Assembly (NCBI RefSeq): GCF_009862265.1
Contig: NZ_WWGX01000094.1
Span: forward strand, 1 to 60,526
Direction: 5' to 3'
From: Streptomyces sp. SID8352
GTDB taxonomy: Bacteria > Actinomycetota > Actinomycetes > Streptomycetales > Streptomycetaceae
Length of the DNA: 60,526 bases
Shown here: positions 33,969 through 41,878 of the stretch, in pieces
Layout: each line of letters begins with the position of its first letter
Numbering within the stretch: position 1 is the stretch's first letter
Program-made: the position numbers and the translations under genes
The notes under the pieces: generated by a model
What the model saw: only the letters and a program-made list of their open reading frames with translations
The model's database searches: none
Told to the model about the DNA's origin: nothing

Positions 33969-36098
33969 ATGCCCGAGAACGTGGTTCCCCTCCACAAGGA
34001 CACCGCGCTTCCGGCCGCACCGGCCGAAGCCGTCACCACCCTGACCATCGTCCCCGACCCCGCACCAACCGCCCCCGTTCCGCTCTGGGTGCGCTCCGGG
34101 CGGGCGGTGAAGACCGCCGCCACGCACGAACGGACCCGCGCCGGGGCACGGGCCGCAATCCGGCACAGCCTCTACACGCTCAACGGGGGCCGGATCGTGG
34201 CCCGCCGGGCATGGGACGGCCGTACCGGCTCCCGGTACGAACGCATGATCCGGGCGGCGGAGGCCGCGGGGAATCTGGAGGCGGCGCAGGAGTGGGAGGA
34301 GCGGTTGCAGCGCTTCCGTGCCGCCCGTCACCACCGCCGTATGGACCTCCTCCACTCCCCCGTGGAAGCCGCCAGGGGTGCGGCTGTAGGCGCCGGGATG
34401 AGCGCCGGGGTCCTGGTCGCCCTCGGCGTCGTCATGGCCCTGAACACCGGCCGCGTCGGGGACGTGGTCACGCCTTTGTCGGCGACGGTCGAGTTCATCG
34501 CCCTGCTCATCACCATCGTCACCGTCGTCTGGGGCCCCCTCGTCACGATCGGCCCGTTCCTGGCCCTCCTCGCCCTCTGGTCGGTCGGCCGCAAGCAGCA
34601 CGCCGCCCCCACCTGGGCCCTCCCCGCGAAGGTGCGTAACAGCGAGGGGGAGCCGATCACGCCGTCGATCGTGGTCAAGGCGCTGCGGGATCTGGGCCTG
34701 ACGCCGCTGAAGAACGCCATCAAGGCGATGGGCGACGCCGGGGCGTCCATGCTGTCGCCGATCACCATTGCCGGATGCGGCGTGGAAGTCGACGTGACCC
34801 TTCCCTCGGGGGTGGCCACGGACGAGGTGCAAAAGCGGCGCAAGAAGCTTGCGGAGAACCTCAACCGGCATGAGCACGAGGTGTTCATCACCATCCCGGA
34901 AGCCGCCCGCACCGTGCGGCTCTGGATCGCGGACTCCGGGGCTCTGGACGAGCCGATCGGCCCGTCCCCGCTGGTCACCGATGACACGGTCATCGCGAAC
35001 TACCGGACCGGACGGGCCCCGTGGGGACAGGATCTGCGCGGGGACGCCGCCACGCTGAGCCTGTATCAGCGCCACCTCCTGATCACCGGACTGTCGAACC
35101 AGGGCAAGACCGCCGCTCTGCGCTCGCTCGCGTTGTGGGCGTCGCTGGACCGGCGGGTTGAGTTCCGGATCGCCGACCTCAAGGGCGCCGGCGACTGGGC
35201 CATGTTCGACGGGCTGGCCACCGTGCTCATCCAGGGCCCGACCGATGAGCACGTGATCGAGGCGACCGAGATGGTTGAGGGCCTTGTCGAGGAGATGAAC
35301 CGCCGTATCGCGCAGCGGCAGTCCGACCCGGCCATGGTGTTCGAACCGCTGATCGGCATCGTGGACGAAGCGCAGGTGGCGTTCATGTGCCCGGCCGTGG
35401 ACGACGAGAAGCGCCCCTACGGCGGCGCCAAAGCCATCTCCCGGTACTTCATGGCGGTGCGCAAGGTCCACAACCAGGGGCGTGTGGTCGACGTGCTCAT
35501 GTACGAGGGGACGCAGGACCCCACCGACCAGAACCTTCCCAAGCTCGTCCGGGAGGGAGCCCACACCCGGGCCTCCCTCGCGCTGGGCACCGAGGCGCAG
35601 TCCGTCATGGCACTCGGCGAGAAGGCCGTCAACGGCGGCGCCGCCCCGCACCTGCTCCGCCAGGGACTCGACAAGGGAACCCTCGTCGTCGCCTCCGACG
35701 GCATCGAGATCCCCAAGGGCCAGTCGTCCATCACCGTGCGCACCCACTTCATCGGCGACGACGACGCCAAGGCCATCACCGACCGCGCCAAGGCCCTGCG
35801 CAACGGCGTCACCACCCTCCACACCGTCAAGCGCGACGAGCCGCGTGACCCGCTCGCCGACATCCTCACCGTCCTCGGCGACGAGAAGCGGGTGTTCACC
35901 CAGGACGTCATCAAGCGGCTCGCGCTGCTCAGCGAGGACACCTACGGCCGCTGGTCGTTCGGCGACCTCACCCGCGTCCTGGACGCGGCCGGCATCGAGC
36001 CGAAGAAGTCCCACGGCCGCATGGTCGTCCGCGCCGAAGACGTCACCCGCGCCCTCACCGAACGCGACACCGACGGTTCCGCTTCCACCTCCCAGTAG
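33969..36098 (+). CDS. FtsK/SpoIIIE-type DNA translocase (TraB-like) of element 2
   Basis: 709-residue transfer ATPase, longer than the element 1 homologue. Two transmembrane helices at about 140-200 (VGAGMSAGVLVALGVVMAL; VEFIALLITIVTVVWGPLV), Walker A TGLSNQGKTAALR (about 376-388), Walker B GIVDEAQVAF (about 462) and a C-terminal winged-helix-like end (RWSFGDLTRVLDAAGIE) that in TraB proteins reads the clt repeats. The likely clt repeats follow immediately downstream. Confidence 0.88.
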   Translation: MPENVVPLHKDTALPAAPAEAVTTLTIVPDPAPTAPVPLWVRSGRAVKTAATHERTRAGARAAIRHSLYTLNGGRIVARRAWDGRTGSRYERMIRAAEAAGNLEAAQEWEERLQRFRAARHHRRMDLLHSPVEAARGAAVGAGMSAGVLVALGVVMALNTGRVGDVVTPLSATVEFIALLITIVTVVWGPLVTIGPFLALLALWSVGRKQHAAPTWALPAKVRNSEGEPITPSIVVKALRDLGLTPLKNAIKAMGDAGASMLSPITIAGCGVEVDVTLPSGVATDEVQKRRKKLAENLNRHEHEVFITIPEAARTVRLWIADSGALDEPIGPSPLVTDDTVIANYRTGRAPWGQDLRGDAATLSLYQRHLLITGLSNQGKTAALRSLALWASLDRRVEFRIADLKGAGDWAMFDGLATVLIQGPTDEHVIEATEMVEGLVEEMNRRIAQRQSDPAMVFEPLIGIVDEAQVAFMCPAVDDEKRPYGGAKAISRYFMAVRKVHNQGRVVDVLMYEGTQDPTDQNLPKLVREGAHTRASLALGTEAQSVMALGEKAVNGGAAPHLLRQGLDKGTLVVASDGIEIPKGQSSITVRTHFIGDDDAKAITDRAKALRNGVTTLHTVKRDEPRDPLADILTVLGDEKRVFTQDVIKRLALLSEDTYGRWSFGDLTRVLDAAGIEPKKSHGRMVVRAEDVTRALTERDTDGSASTSQ

Positions 36099-36280
36099 CG
36101 GGGAGGCGCACCCCCTCCGGCCGGGGAGGCGGGGAGAACTCCCCAACCGCCTCCCCACGCCGCCTCCCCCGCGTTGATCAGCGAAAACACCCGATCGGGG
36201 AGGCGGGGAGGCGTGCAGGTCAGCACCCCCGAAACCCCCCGCACAGCGCCTCCGGCAGGGGGTGTCCCTGCCTCCCCCGA
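36099..36280. repeat. GGGGAGGC repeat cluster, candidate clt transfer site
   Basis: Copies of GGGGAGGC in both orientations lie directly after the translocase gene (about 36100, 36123, 36132, inverted near 36150-36168, and 36198, 36207, inverted near 36270). TraB proteins recognise 8-bp repeats in clt, usually close to traB. Confidence 0.5.
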
Positions 36281-36301
36281 CAGCACCGGAAGGGATTCCG
36301 T

Positions 36302-36622
36302 ATGCACTCCGACCCGCGCCCCGGCCCGCCCGGAATCATCGCGCCCCACGTGCCCGCCGACGCCTACCACCGCGCCGCCCGCACCGGCACCCCCGTGGTC
36401 GTCGTCGTCCACACCACCGACCCCGCCGGCCGCCCCCTCGGCCACTACCTCTACCCCATCGCCCTCGCCACCGCCGGCGCCATCGGCGTCACCGCCACCG
36501 TCGCCGCCCTCCTCGCCCTCCTCGACTTCGCCGTCCACACCGCCCTCAGCATCGCCGCCGCCACCGGCCCCATCACCATCGGCGGCATCAACCTCAAACT
36601 CCACCCCAAAAAGACCCCCTGA
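36302..36622 (+). CDS. Small two-helix membrane protein
   Basis: 106 residues. N-terminal Pro-rich part with APHVPADAYHRAARTGTPVVVVV, then two hydrophobic helices (HYLYPIALATAGAIGVTATV; LLDFAVHTALSIAAATGPIT) and a basic tail. No family recognised; position after traB suggests a spread accessory. A terminator follows. Confidence 0.6.
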   Translation: MHSDPRPGPPGIIAPHVPADAYHRAARTGTPVVVVVHTTDPAGRPLGHYLYPIALATAGAIGVTATVAALLALLDFAVHTALSIAAATGPITIGGINLKLHPKKTP

Positions 36623-36632
36623 CAACGCAAGA

Positions 36633-36664
36633 GCGGCCCCCGTCTCGCCAAAGTCCGGGGCCGC
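36633..36664. terminator. Terminator before the DpdA-like operon
   Basis: GCGGCCCC / GGGGCCGC stem with a 16-nt loop, between the small membrane gene and the DpdA-like gene. Confidence 0.6.
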
Positions 36665-36706
36665 CCTGCCCAACCAGTCCGCAACAGACCGTTGGAGGTC
36701 CCCAGC

Positions 36707-37588
36707 ATGACCCAACACACCCTGTTAGAGCGAGTCCTCCCGTCCGCTGTGCCTGCACCCGTGCTGGGAGCTCCGGGTGGAGGGATGCGGTTCTACCTCA
36801 CCACCCACAAGCGCCATTGGCTGCGGCTGACTGACGTGCCGCTGTTCCTGAAGTCCGAACACTTCGACCGCGCCGTCAAGTGGGACGTGGCGCGCGGCCC
36901 GTACGCCATCGACTCCGGCGGGTTCATGGAGCTGAAGAACAAGGGCACCTGGACCCGCACCCCACGCCAATACGTCGACTCGCTGCGCCGCATCTGGGAG
37001 CACGTCGGCCCCTACGACTGGGCCGCCCAACAGGACTGGATGTGCGAAGAAGCCATCATCCACGGCGGCACCTTCAGCGGACAGCACTTCACCGGCACCC
37101 ACCTGAGCATCGCCGAACACCAGCGCCGCACCGTCGCCAACTTCCTCGAACTGCGCTCCATCGCCCCCGACCTGCGCATCGCTCCCGTCCTGCAAGGCCG
37201 CAGCATCCCGGAGTACGAGCAGTGCGTGGAACTGTTCGAGAACGCCGGAGTCGACCTGCGGCGTGAGCCGGTGGTCGGACTGGGCTCGGTATGCCGGTTG
37301 CAGTCCACACGCGAAGGCGCCGCCATCGTCACCGCCATGGCCGCCCACGGCTTCAACCTGCACGGCTTCGGCTTCAAAACCCTCGGCCTGGAACGCGTCG
37401 GCCACCTGCTCGCCTCCGCCGACTCCGCCGCCTGGAGCTCCCACGCCCGCTACCGTCCACCGCTGCCCGGCCACACCCACAAGAACTGCGCCAACTGCAT
37501 CGACTACGCCCTCAAGTGGCGCGAGCGCGTCATCCACTCGATCCCCACCCATCGGCAGACGCTGTCCACCGACAGGAGCGCGGCATGA
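36707..37588 (+). CDS. DpdA-like protein (tRNA-guanine transglycosylase fold)
   Basis: 293-residue protein with TGT-family signatures: GPYAIDSGGF (Asp about 69, the pattern of the TGT active-site loop), VLQGRSIPEYEQCVELF, VVGLGSVCRL and LHGFGFKTLG, and a C-terminal His/Cys set HTHKNCANC that may bind zinc. DpdA proteins insert 7-deazapurines into DNA instead of tRNA. No preQ0 pathway or other dpd genes are in the window, so the substrate source is unclear. ATG 36707 with GGAGG at 8-nt spacing. Coupled by ATGA to the next gene. Confidence 0.72.
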   Translation: MTQHTLLERVLPSAVPAPVLGAPGGGMRFYLTTHKRHWLRLTDVPLFLKSEHFDRAVKWDVARGPYAIDSGGFMELKNKGTWTRTPRQYVDSLRRIWEHVGPYDWAAQQDWMCEEAIIHGGTFSGQHFTGTHLSIAEHQRRTVANFLELRSIAPDLRIAPVLQGRSIPEYEQCVELFENAGVDLRREPVVGLGSVCRLQSTREGAAIVTAMAAHGFNLHGFGFKTLGLERVGHLLASADSAAWSSHARYRPPLPGHTHKNCANCIDYALKWRERVIHSIPTHRQTLSTDRSAA

Positions 37589-37803
37589 ACCAGTCCACCA
37601 ACATCACCCGGCGTGCCTCCGCCCGACGGCCCCGCTTGCTGGACCTGTTCTGCTGCGCCGGCGGCGCAGCCGTGGGCTACGCCCGCGCCGGATTCCAGGT
37701 CGACGGATGCGACATCGCCGACCGACGGAACTACCCCGTCCACCGCCACCAGGGTGACGCGCTCGTCTACCTCGCACGGAACAAGACGGGGGTGGCCGCA
37801 TGA
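37585..37803 (+). CDS. N-terminal fragment of a C5 cytosine methyltransferase
   Basis: 72 residues. RLLDLFCCAGGAAVGYARAG is motif I (SAM binding) of C5-methyltransferases, followed by a motif II-like VDGCDIA and HQGDALVYL. It stops before the catalytic PCQ motif, so it cannot methylate alone; family members are usually over 200 residues. Both ends overlap neighbours as ATGA, meaning translation coupling is intact despite the truncation. Either a decayed gene with a neat internal deletion or a retained SAM-binding mini-protein. Confidence 0.65.
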   Translation: MNQSTNITRRASARRPRLLDLFCCAGGAAVGYARAGFQVDGCDIADRRNYPVHRHQGDALVYLARNKTGVAA

Positions 37804-38723
37804 GCGACCTGCCTTCCATCGATCTCCCCGGTCTGGGCCTGCTTGCCCACGCCATGGCCGCCGCCGAACGCGGCTGGCCCGTCTTCCCCCTACGCCCCGG
37901 CGACAAGCGGCCCGCCGGCCACGCCGAGCGAAGGTGCCCCGGCACCGGCCGGTGCACGGACGGGCACCGCACCCCGGAGCAGCGGGCCACCACCGACCCC
38001 GACCTCCTTGTCGCCGCGTGGACCCACGCCCCCTACAACATCGGCATCGCCACCGGCCCCTCCGGGCTGCTCGTGGTCGACCTGGACACGCTCAAGGACA
38101 ACGACGAGAAAGGAACACCTGACGGCGTCACCTCCTTTGAGGCGCTCTGCGAGCGCGCCGGGCACGCCGTCCCCCTCACCCACCGGGTCCGGACCGCACG
38201 CGGCGGCATGCACCTGTACTTCACCCAGCCCGACGGCGCCCGCCTCCCGAACAGCGCCGGACGGCTCGGCAGGCACATCGACACCCGCGGCTGGGGCGGC
38301 TACGTCGTCGCCCCCGGCTCCCGCACCCCGCACGGCTCATACGAGATCCTCGACGGCCGTCCGCCCGTCCCGCTGCCCGACTGGCTCCACACCGCCCTCA
38401 CCACCCCCACCACACCCGCCCGCACCTCGGCTCCGGCCGTGCTCACCGGCAAGGGGACCCGCGCCGCCGAAGTGGCGCTGGAGCGCGAGACCGCCACGGT
38501 CGCGGCAAGCCCGGAGGGCGGCAGGAACGCCCAGCTCCTGGCGTCCACCCGGGCAGTGGGGCGGTTCGTCGCATGGGGCGACATCCCCCGGCACGTGGCC
38601 GAACAGGCTTTTCAAGGGGCGGGGGAGGCGGCCGGACTCACCACGGCTGAGTGCCGCGCCACGATCCGCAGCGCACTGGACTGGTCCATCCGCACCGCCC
38701 GCCCCCGGCCCGCCGCCGCATGA
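37800..38723 (+). CDS. Prim-Pol (bifunctional DNA primase/polymerase) protein
   Basis: 307 residues. N-terminal Prim-Pol domain (about 15-200): FPLRPGDKRP, catalytic LVVDLDT (Asp about 94 and 96), TARGGMHLYF (His about 138) and GRHIDTRGWGGYVVAPGS. The C-terminal part (about 220-305) is a helical domain common in these proteins. Replication protein of Prim-Pol AICEs, acting with the downstream ATPase. Overlaps both neighbours by ATGA. Confidence 0.88.
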   Translation: MSDLPSIDLPGLGLLAHAMAAAERGWPVFPLRPGDKRPAGHAERRCPGTGRCTDGHRTPEQRATTDPDLLVAAWTHAPYNIGIATGPSGLLVVDLDTLKDNDEKGTPDGVTSFEALCERAGHAVPLTHRVRTARGGMHLYFTQPDGARLPNSAGRLGRHIDTRGWGGYVVAPGSRTPHGSYEILDGRPPVPLPDWLHTALTTPTTPARTSAPAVLTGKGTRAAEVALERETATVAASPEGGRNAQLLASTRAVGRFVAWGDIPRHVAEQAFQGAGEAAGLTTAECRATIRSALDWSIRTARPRPAAA

Positions 38724-40018
38724 CCAGCCCAGAAACCTCCCCCTTGAAAAGCCCCCTCCACGCCCCGTACCAGCACCCGGCCGCCGTACCGGCCCCGCCA
38801 CCGCCCGCCCCGGGCGCCGCAAAGAACGCCGCCGAAGGCGCCCCTTCCAGCCCTGACCCCCACCCGACCGACCACCGTCGCCCCGCCCCGGCACCCGCAC
38901 GGAGGAACACCCGCATGCCCGAGCCCACCGACGGCGCCGCACTCCTCAACGACGTCGAAGCCTTCCACCGCCGCTTCAACGTCTTCCCCACCGAAGCCGC
39001 CTACGTCGCCGTCGCCTTGTGGGACGCCCACGCCCACCTGCTCGACTGCTTCGACTCCACCCCGCGTCTCGCCTTCCTGTCCCCGGAACCGGGATCGGGG
39101 AAGTCGCGCGCGCTGGAGATCGTGGAGACCCTCGTACCGCGTCCCATGGTCGCGGTGAACGCGTCCGCCGCCGCCCTGTTCCGGTCCGTGTCCGGGCCCG
39201 ACGGACGACCCACGATCCTGTTCGACGAGATTGACACGATCTTCGGCCCGAAGGCGGGGGACAACGAGGAACTTCGCGGGTTCATCAACGCTGGTCACCG
39301 CCGCAAGGGCGTCACCTACCGGTGCGTGGGCGACAGCCAGACCGTGACCTCGTTCCCCTCGTTCACAGCCCTCGCCGTGGCCGGACTCGGCTCCCTCCCG
39401 GACACGATCCTCACCCGCTCCGTGATCATCCGCATGCGCCGGCGTGCCCGTAACGAGCACGTCGAACCCTTCCGCGCCGGCCAGCACGAGCCGGAAGGGA
39501 ACGCCCTGCGCGACCGCCTAGCGGCATGGGCCGAACACGCCCGTGGGTTCGTCATGGGAGCGTGGCCCGAGATGCCCGAGGGCGTCACCGACCGCCCTGC
39601 GGACGTGTGGGAACCCCTGCTCGCCGTCGCCGACGCCGTCGGGGGCGAATGGCCCGACCGGGCGCGAAAGGCGTGCGTGGCCCTGGTCAAGGCATCGCAG
39701 GCCAATGACAAGGGCAGTCTCGGAATCCGGCTGCTCACCGACCTGCGCGACCACGTGATGATCGGTATCGACCGCCTTCCCACCGTCGCCATCCTGGACC
39801 GACTGAACGCCCTGGACGACGCCCCATGGGCCGACCTGGGCGGCCGGCCGCTCGACAACCGGCGCCTGTCCAAGATGCTCGGCGAGTACATGACGGCGGA
39901 CAACGAGCCGATCACCTCCCGCAACATCCGAACCAGCGGCGGCATCCTCAAAGGCTTCTACGCCGACGACCTCACCGACGCATGGGCCCGCTACTGCCCG
40001 CCCCCGCCCCGCCCGTGA
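38720..40018 (+). CDS. DUF3631 ATPase (replication helicase-like)
   Basis: Up to 432 residues. Walker A-like LSPEPGSGKSRALEI and Walker B-like PTILFDEIDTIFG followed by NAGHRRKG, then the DUF3631 C-terminal domain (DLGGRPLDNRRLSKML...). In Prim-Pol AICEs and phages such proteins act as replicative helicases. The first 65 residues are Pro/Ala-rich; an internal ATG at 38915 preceded by GGAGG may be the true start. Confidence 0.82.
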   Translation: MTSPETSPLKSPLHAPYQHPAAVPAPPPPAPGAAKNAAEGAPSSPDPHPTDHRRPAPAPARRNTRMPEPTDGAALLNDVEAFHRRFNVFPTEAAYVAVALWDAHAHLLDCFDSTPRLAFLSPEPGSGKSRALEIVETLVPRPMVAVNASAAALFRSVSGPDGRPTILFDEIDTIFGPKAGDNEELRGFINAGHRRKGVTYRCVGDSQTVTSFPSFTALAVAGLGSLPDTILTRSVIIRMRRRARNEHVEPFRAGQHEPEGNALRDRLAAWAEHARGFVMGAWPEMPEGVTDRPADVWEPLLAVADAVGGEWPDRARKACVALVKASQANDKGSLGIRLLTDLRDHVMIGIDRLPTVAILDRLNALDDAPWADLGGRPLDNRRLSKMLGEYMTADNEPITSRNIRTSGGILKGFYADDLTDAWARYCPPPPRP

Positions 40019-40021
40019 GAA

Positions 40022-40203
40022 GCGCTACATCCGCTACAGCCGCTACGCCCCAGGTCACAGGCCCTGAACCTGTAGCGGCAATCCCCCGATGTAGCGGCTA
40101 CGGCCCCGTACCCACCAGACGCCGTAGCCGCTACATCGCCGCCATCCGCTACACAAAACACCCCCTCTGACCTGCGGTGTAGCGGATGTAGCGGATGTAG
40201 CGG
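40022..40203. repeat. Iteron cluster GTAGCGG/CCGCTAC, candidate replication origin
   Basis: At least eight 7-bp motifs in 180 bp: inverted at 40031, 40040, 40128, 40146; direct at 40072, 40091, 40179, 40188, 40197. The last three are exact 9-bp tandem units (GTAGCGGAT). No gene here. Lies between the DUF3631 ATPase and xis. Confidence 0.6.
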
Positions 40204-40247
40204 ACCCCTGAGAGGCCCCCGAAGGACCGTCCCGGAGGAGTCACCGC

Positions 40248-40445
40248 GTGAGCACCGCCATGCCCCCGAGCCACCAGGCGCTCAAGGTCCCCGAGGTCAT
40301 GTCCGCCCTGCGACTCAGCCGCAGCAAGGTCTACGACCTCATTCGCTCGAAACAGCTCGAAAGCTTCACGTCCGGCCGCGCTCGCCGCGTCCCGGTCGAC
40401 GCCGTACGCCAGTACATGCGGAACCGCATTGAGGAGACCGACTGA
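40248..40445 (+). CDS. xis: Excisionase (HTH) of element 2
   Basis: 65-residue HTH protein: VPEVMSALRLSRSKVYDLIR, then a wing with SGRARRVPVDAV. GTG start after GGAGGAGT. TGATG overlap with int. Directs excision with Int 2. Confidence 0.85.
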   Translation: MSTAMPPSHQALKVPEVMSALRLSRSKVYDLIRSKQLESFTSGRARRVPVDAVRQYMRNRIEETD

Positions 40446-41725
40446 TGGCCCAGCGCGCCAACGGCGAAGGAACGATCACGAAGCGTGCGGACGGCCGGTA
40501 TCACGCCGCCGCATACGTGTACCGCCCCGACGGGACCCGCACCCGAAAGTTCGTCTACGGCAAGACCCGCAAGGAAGTAGCCGAGAAACTCACGGAGTTG
40601 CTGGAGAAGACTCGTCAGGGCATCCCGGCCGCAGAGTCCACGATGGCGTTCGGCGACTACCTCACCTACTGGCTCGCCACGATCGCGCCGCAGCGACTCA
40701 AGCCGTCCACGCTCAACAGCTACGAGGGTCTGACCCGCCTGTACATCCGCCCCGCCCTCGGTAAGAAGCGCCTGAACCGGCTGTCGCCGGCGGACGTGCG
40801 CCGGTTCCTGGCGGAGTTCAAGGACTCGTGCCTGTGCTGCCTCCGGGGTGCGGACGCCGAGCGCCCGAAGGAGAAGCGCTCGTGCTGCGCCGTAGGCCGC
40901 TGCTGCAAGCGTCGCCCGTCGGCCCGAACCGTCCAGTACATCCACGCCGTCCTTCGATCCTCGCTTCAACAGGCGATCCGGGAAGAGCTGATCGCCCGGA
41001 ACGTCGCGCGGATCGTGGAGACCCCCACCGTCACCCGCAAGGAGGTGCGTCCCCTGGACGTCGCCGAGGCTCGCCTCATGCTCAAGACCGCCCGCTCCCA
41101 CCGCCTGTACGCCCTGTGGCTGTTGCTCGTGTCGACGGGCCTGCGGAGGGGCGAGGCGCTCGCCCTCACGTGGGCGGACGTCGACCTCACGAACGGTCAG
41201 CTCCGTGTCCGCCGGAACGTGCAGCGCATCCGGCGTGAGCTGATCTTCGGCAGTCCCAAGACCATGCGCTCCATTCGTACGGTGTCCCTCCCGAAGCACT
41301 GCATGCGCGCGCTCGCGCAGCACCGAGCACAGCAAGAGCGGGAACGCATGGTCGCGGGAAAGAAGTGGCAGCCTGCCCCGGGGCACCCGGACGGGCTGAT
41401 CTTCACGACGACGACCGGGCGCGTCACGGACCCCCGCAGCCTGAACCGGATGCTCACCATCCTGTGCCGGGACGCCGGCGTACGGCGCGTGCGCGTGCAC
41501 GACCTCCGACACACGTGCGCCTCACTCCTGCTCGCGCAGGGCGTTGACGCTCGCACGATCATGGAGACCCTCGGGCACAGCACGATCACGATGACGCTCG
41601 ACACCTACGCGCACGTGATGAGCACGACGCTCAAGGCCGCCGCCGATCGGATGGATGACGCCCTCGGTCTGGACGAGTCGGAAGAGGAATCCAGCGGCGA
41701 GCAGGGGCCGGACACCGACGAGTGA
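40445..41725 (+). CDS. int: Tyrosine integrase of element 2
   Basis: 426-residue recombinase, clearly paralogous to Int 1 including the Cys-rich insert (CLCCLRG then CCAVGRCC, about 129-154). Catalytic set: Arg about 234 (TGLRRGE), Lys about 272, HDLRH (352-356), GHST (His about 378) and Tyr about 388. All present. It lies next to core C and the full tRNA-Arg gene, so it is the most recently inserted or tRNA-proximal element. Confidence 0.93.
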   Translation: MAQRANGEGTITKRADGRYHAAAYVYRPDGTRTRKFVYGKTRKEVAEKLTELLEKTRQGIPAAESTMAFGDYLTYWLATIAPQRLKPSTLNSYEGLTRLYIRPALGKKRLNRLSPADVRRFLAEFKDSCLCCLRGADAERPKEKRSCCAVGRCCKRRPSARTVQYIHAVLRSSLQQAIREELIARNVARIVETPTVTRKEVRPLDVAEARLMLKTARSHRLYALWLLLVSTGLRRGEALALTWADVDLTNGQLRVRRNVQRIRRELIFGSPKTMRSIRTVSLPKHCMRALAQHRAQQERERMVAGKKWQPAPGHPDGLIFTTTTGRVTDPRSLNRMLTILCRDAGVRRVRVHDLRHTCASLLLAQGVDARTIMETLGHSTITMTLDTYAHVMSTTLKAAADRMDDALGLDESEEESSGEQGPDTDE

Positions 41726-41742
41726 TCGGCACTTCCGGCCGC

Positions 41743-41765
41743 GTTGATGTCAGCCGTTGATGTCA
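41743..41765. promoter_or_regulatory. Integrase arm-type site pair, right end of element 2
   Basis: GTTGATGTCA at 41743-41752 and 41756-41765, same sequence and spacing as at 30146-30168. Confidence 0.65.
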
Positions 41766-41798
41766 AAGGCCCCCCGGAATGATCCCGGGGGGCCTTTG
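41764..41798. terminator. Terminator for int 2 and tRNA-Arg
   Basis: Perfect 14-bp stem CAAAGGCCCCCCGG / CCGGGGGGCCTTTG, loop of 7. It lies between the converging int 2 and tRNA-Arg transcripts. Confidence 0.85.
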
Positions 41799-41803
41799 AC
41801 CAG

Positions 41804-41847
41804 TGTGCACTCGGCAGGATTCGAACCTGCAACCTTCTGATCCGTAG
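41804..41847. repeat. Attachment core copy C, inside the intact tRNA-Arg
   Basis: 44-bp core running from the anticodon loop to the 3' end of tRNA-Arg, identical to copy B. Confidence 0.93.
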
Positions 41848-41878
41848 TCAGATGCTCTATCCGTTAAGCTACGAGTGC
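41806..41878 (-). tRNA. tRNA-Arg(ACG)
   Basis: 73-nt cloverleaf: acceptor GCACTCG/CGAGTGC, anticodon stem TCTGA/TCAGA, loop CTACGGA giving anticodon ACG, T-arm GCAGG-TTCGAAT-CCTGC, discriminator A; CCA not encoded. It is the integration target; its 3' half is supplied by element 2. Confidence 0.96.

Larger units (their letters stand above)
30041..41847. mobile_element. Element 2: compact AICE with Prim-Pol replication
   Basis: About 11.8 kb between cores B and C. Contains GNAT, GntR/UTRA, small conserved genes, SpdB, FtsK-like translocase, DpdA-like, methyltransferase fragment, Prim-Pol, DUF3631, iterons, Xis and Int. Both ends carry GTTGATGTCA arm pairs with identical 13-bp spacing. Confidence 0.88.

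Noticed and set aside
40022..40203. CRISPR or riboswitch
   Set aside because: Motifs are only 7-9 bp, in both orientations, with irregular spacing; iterons fit better.
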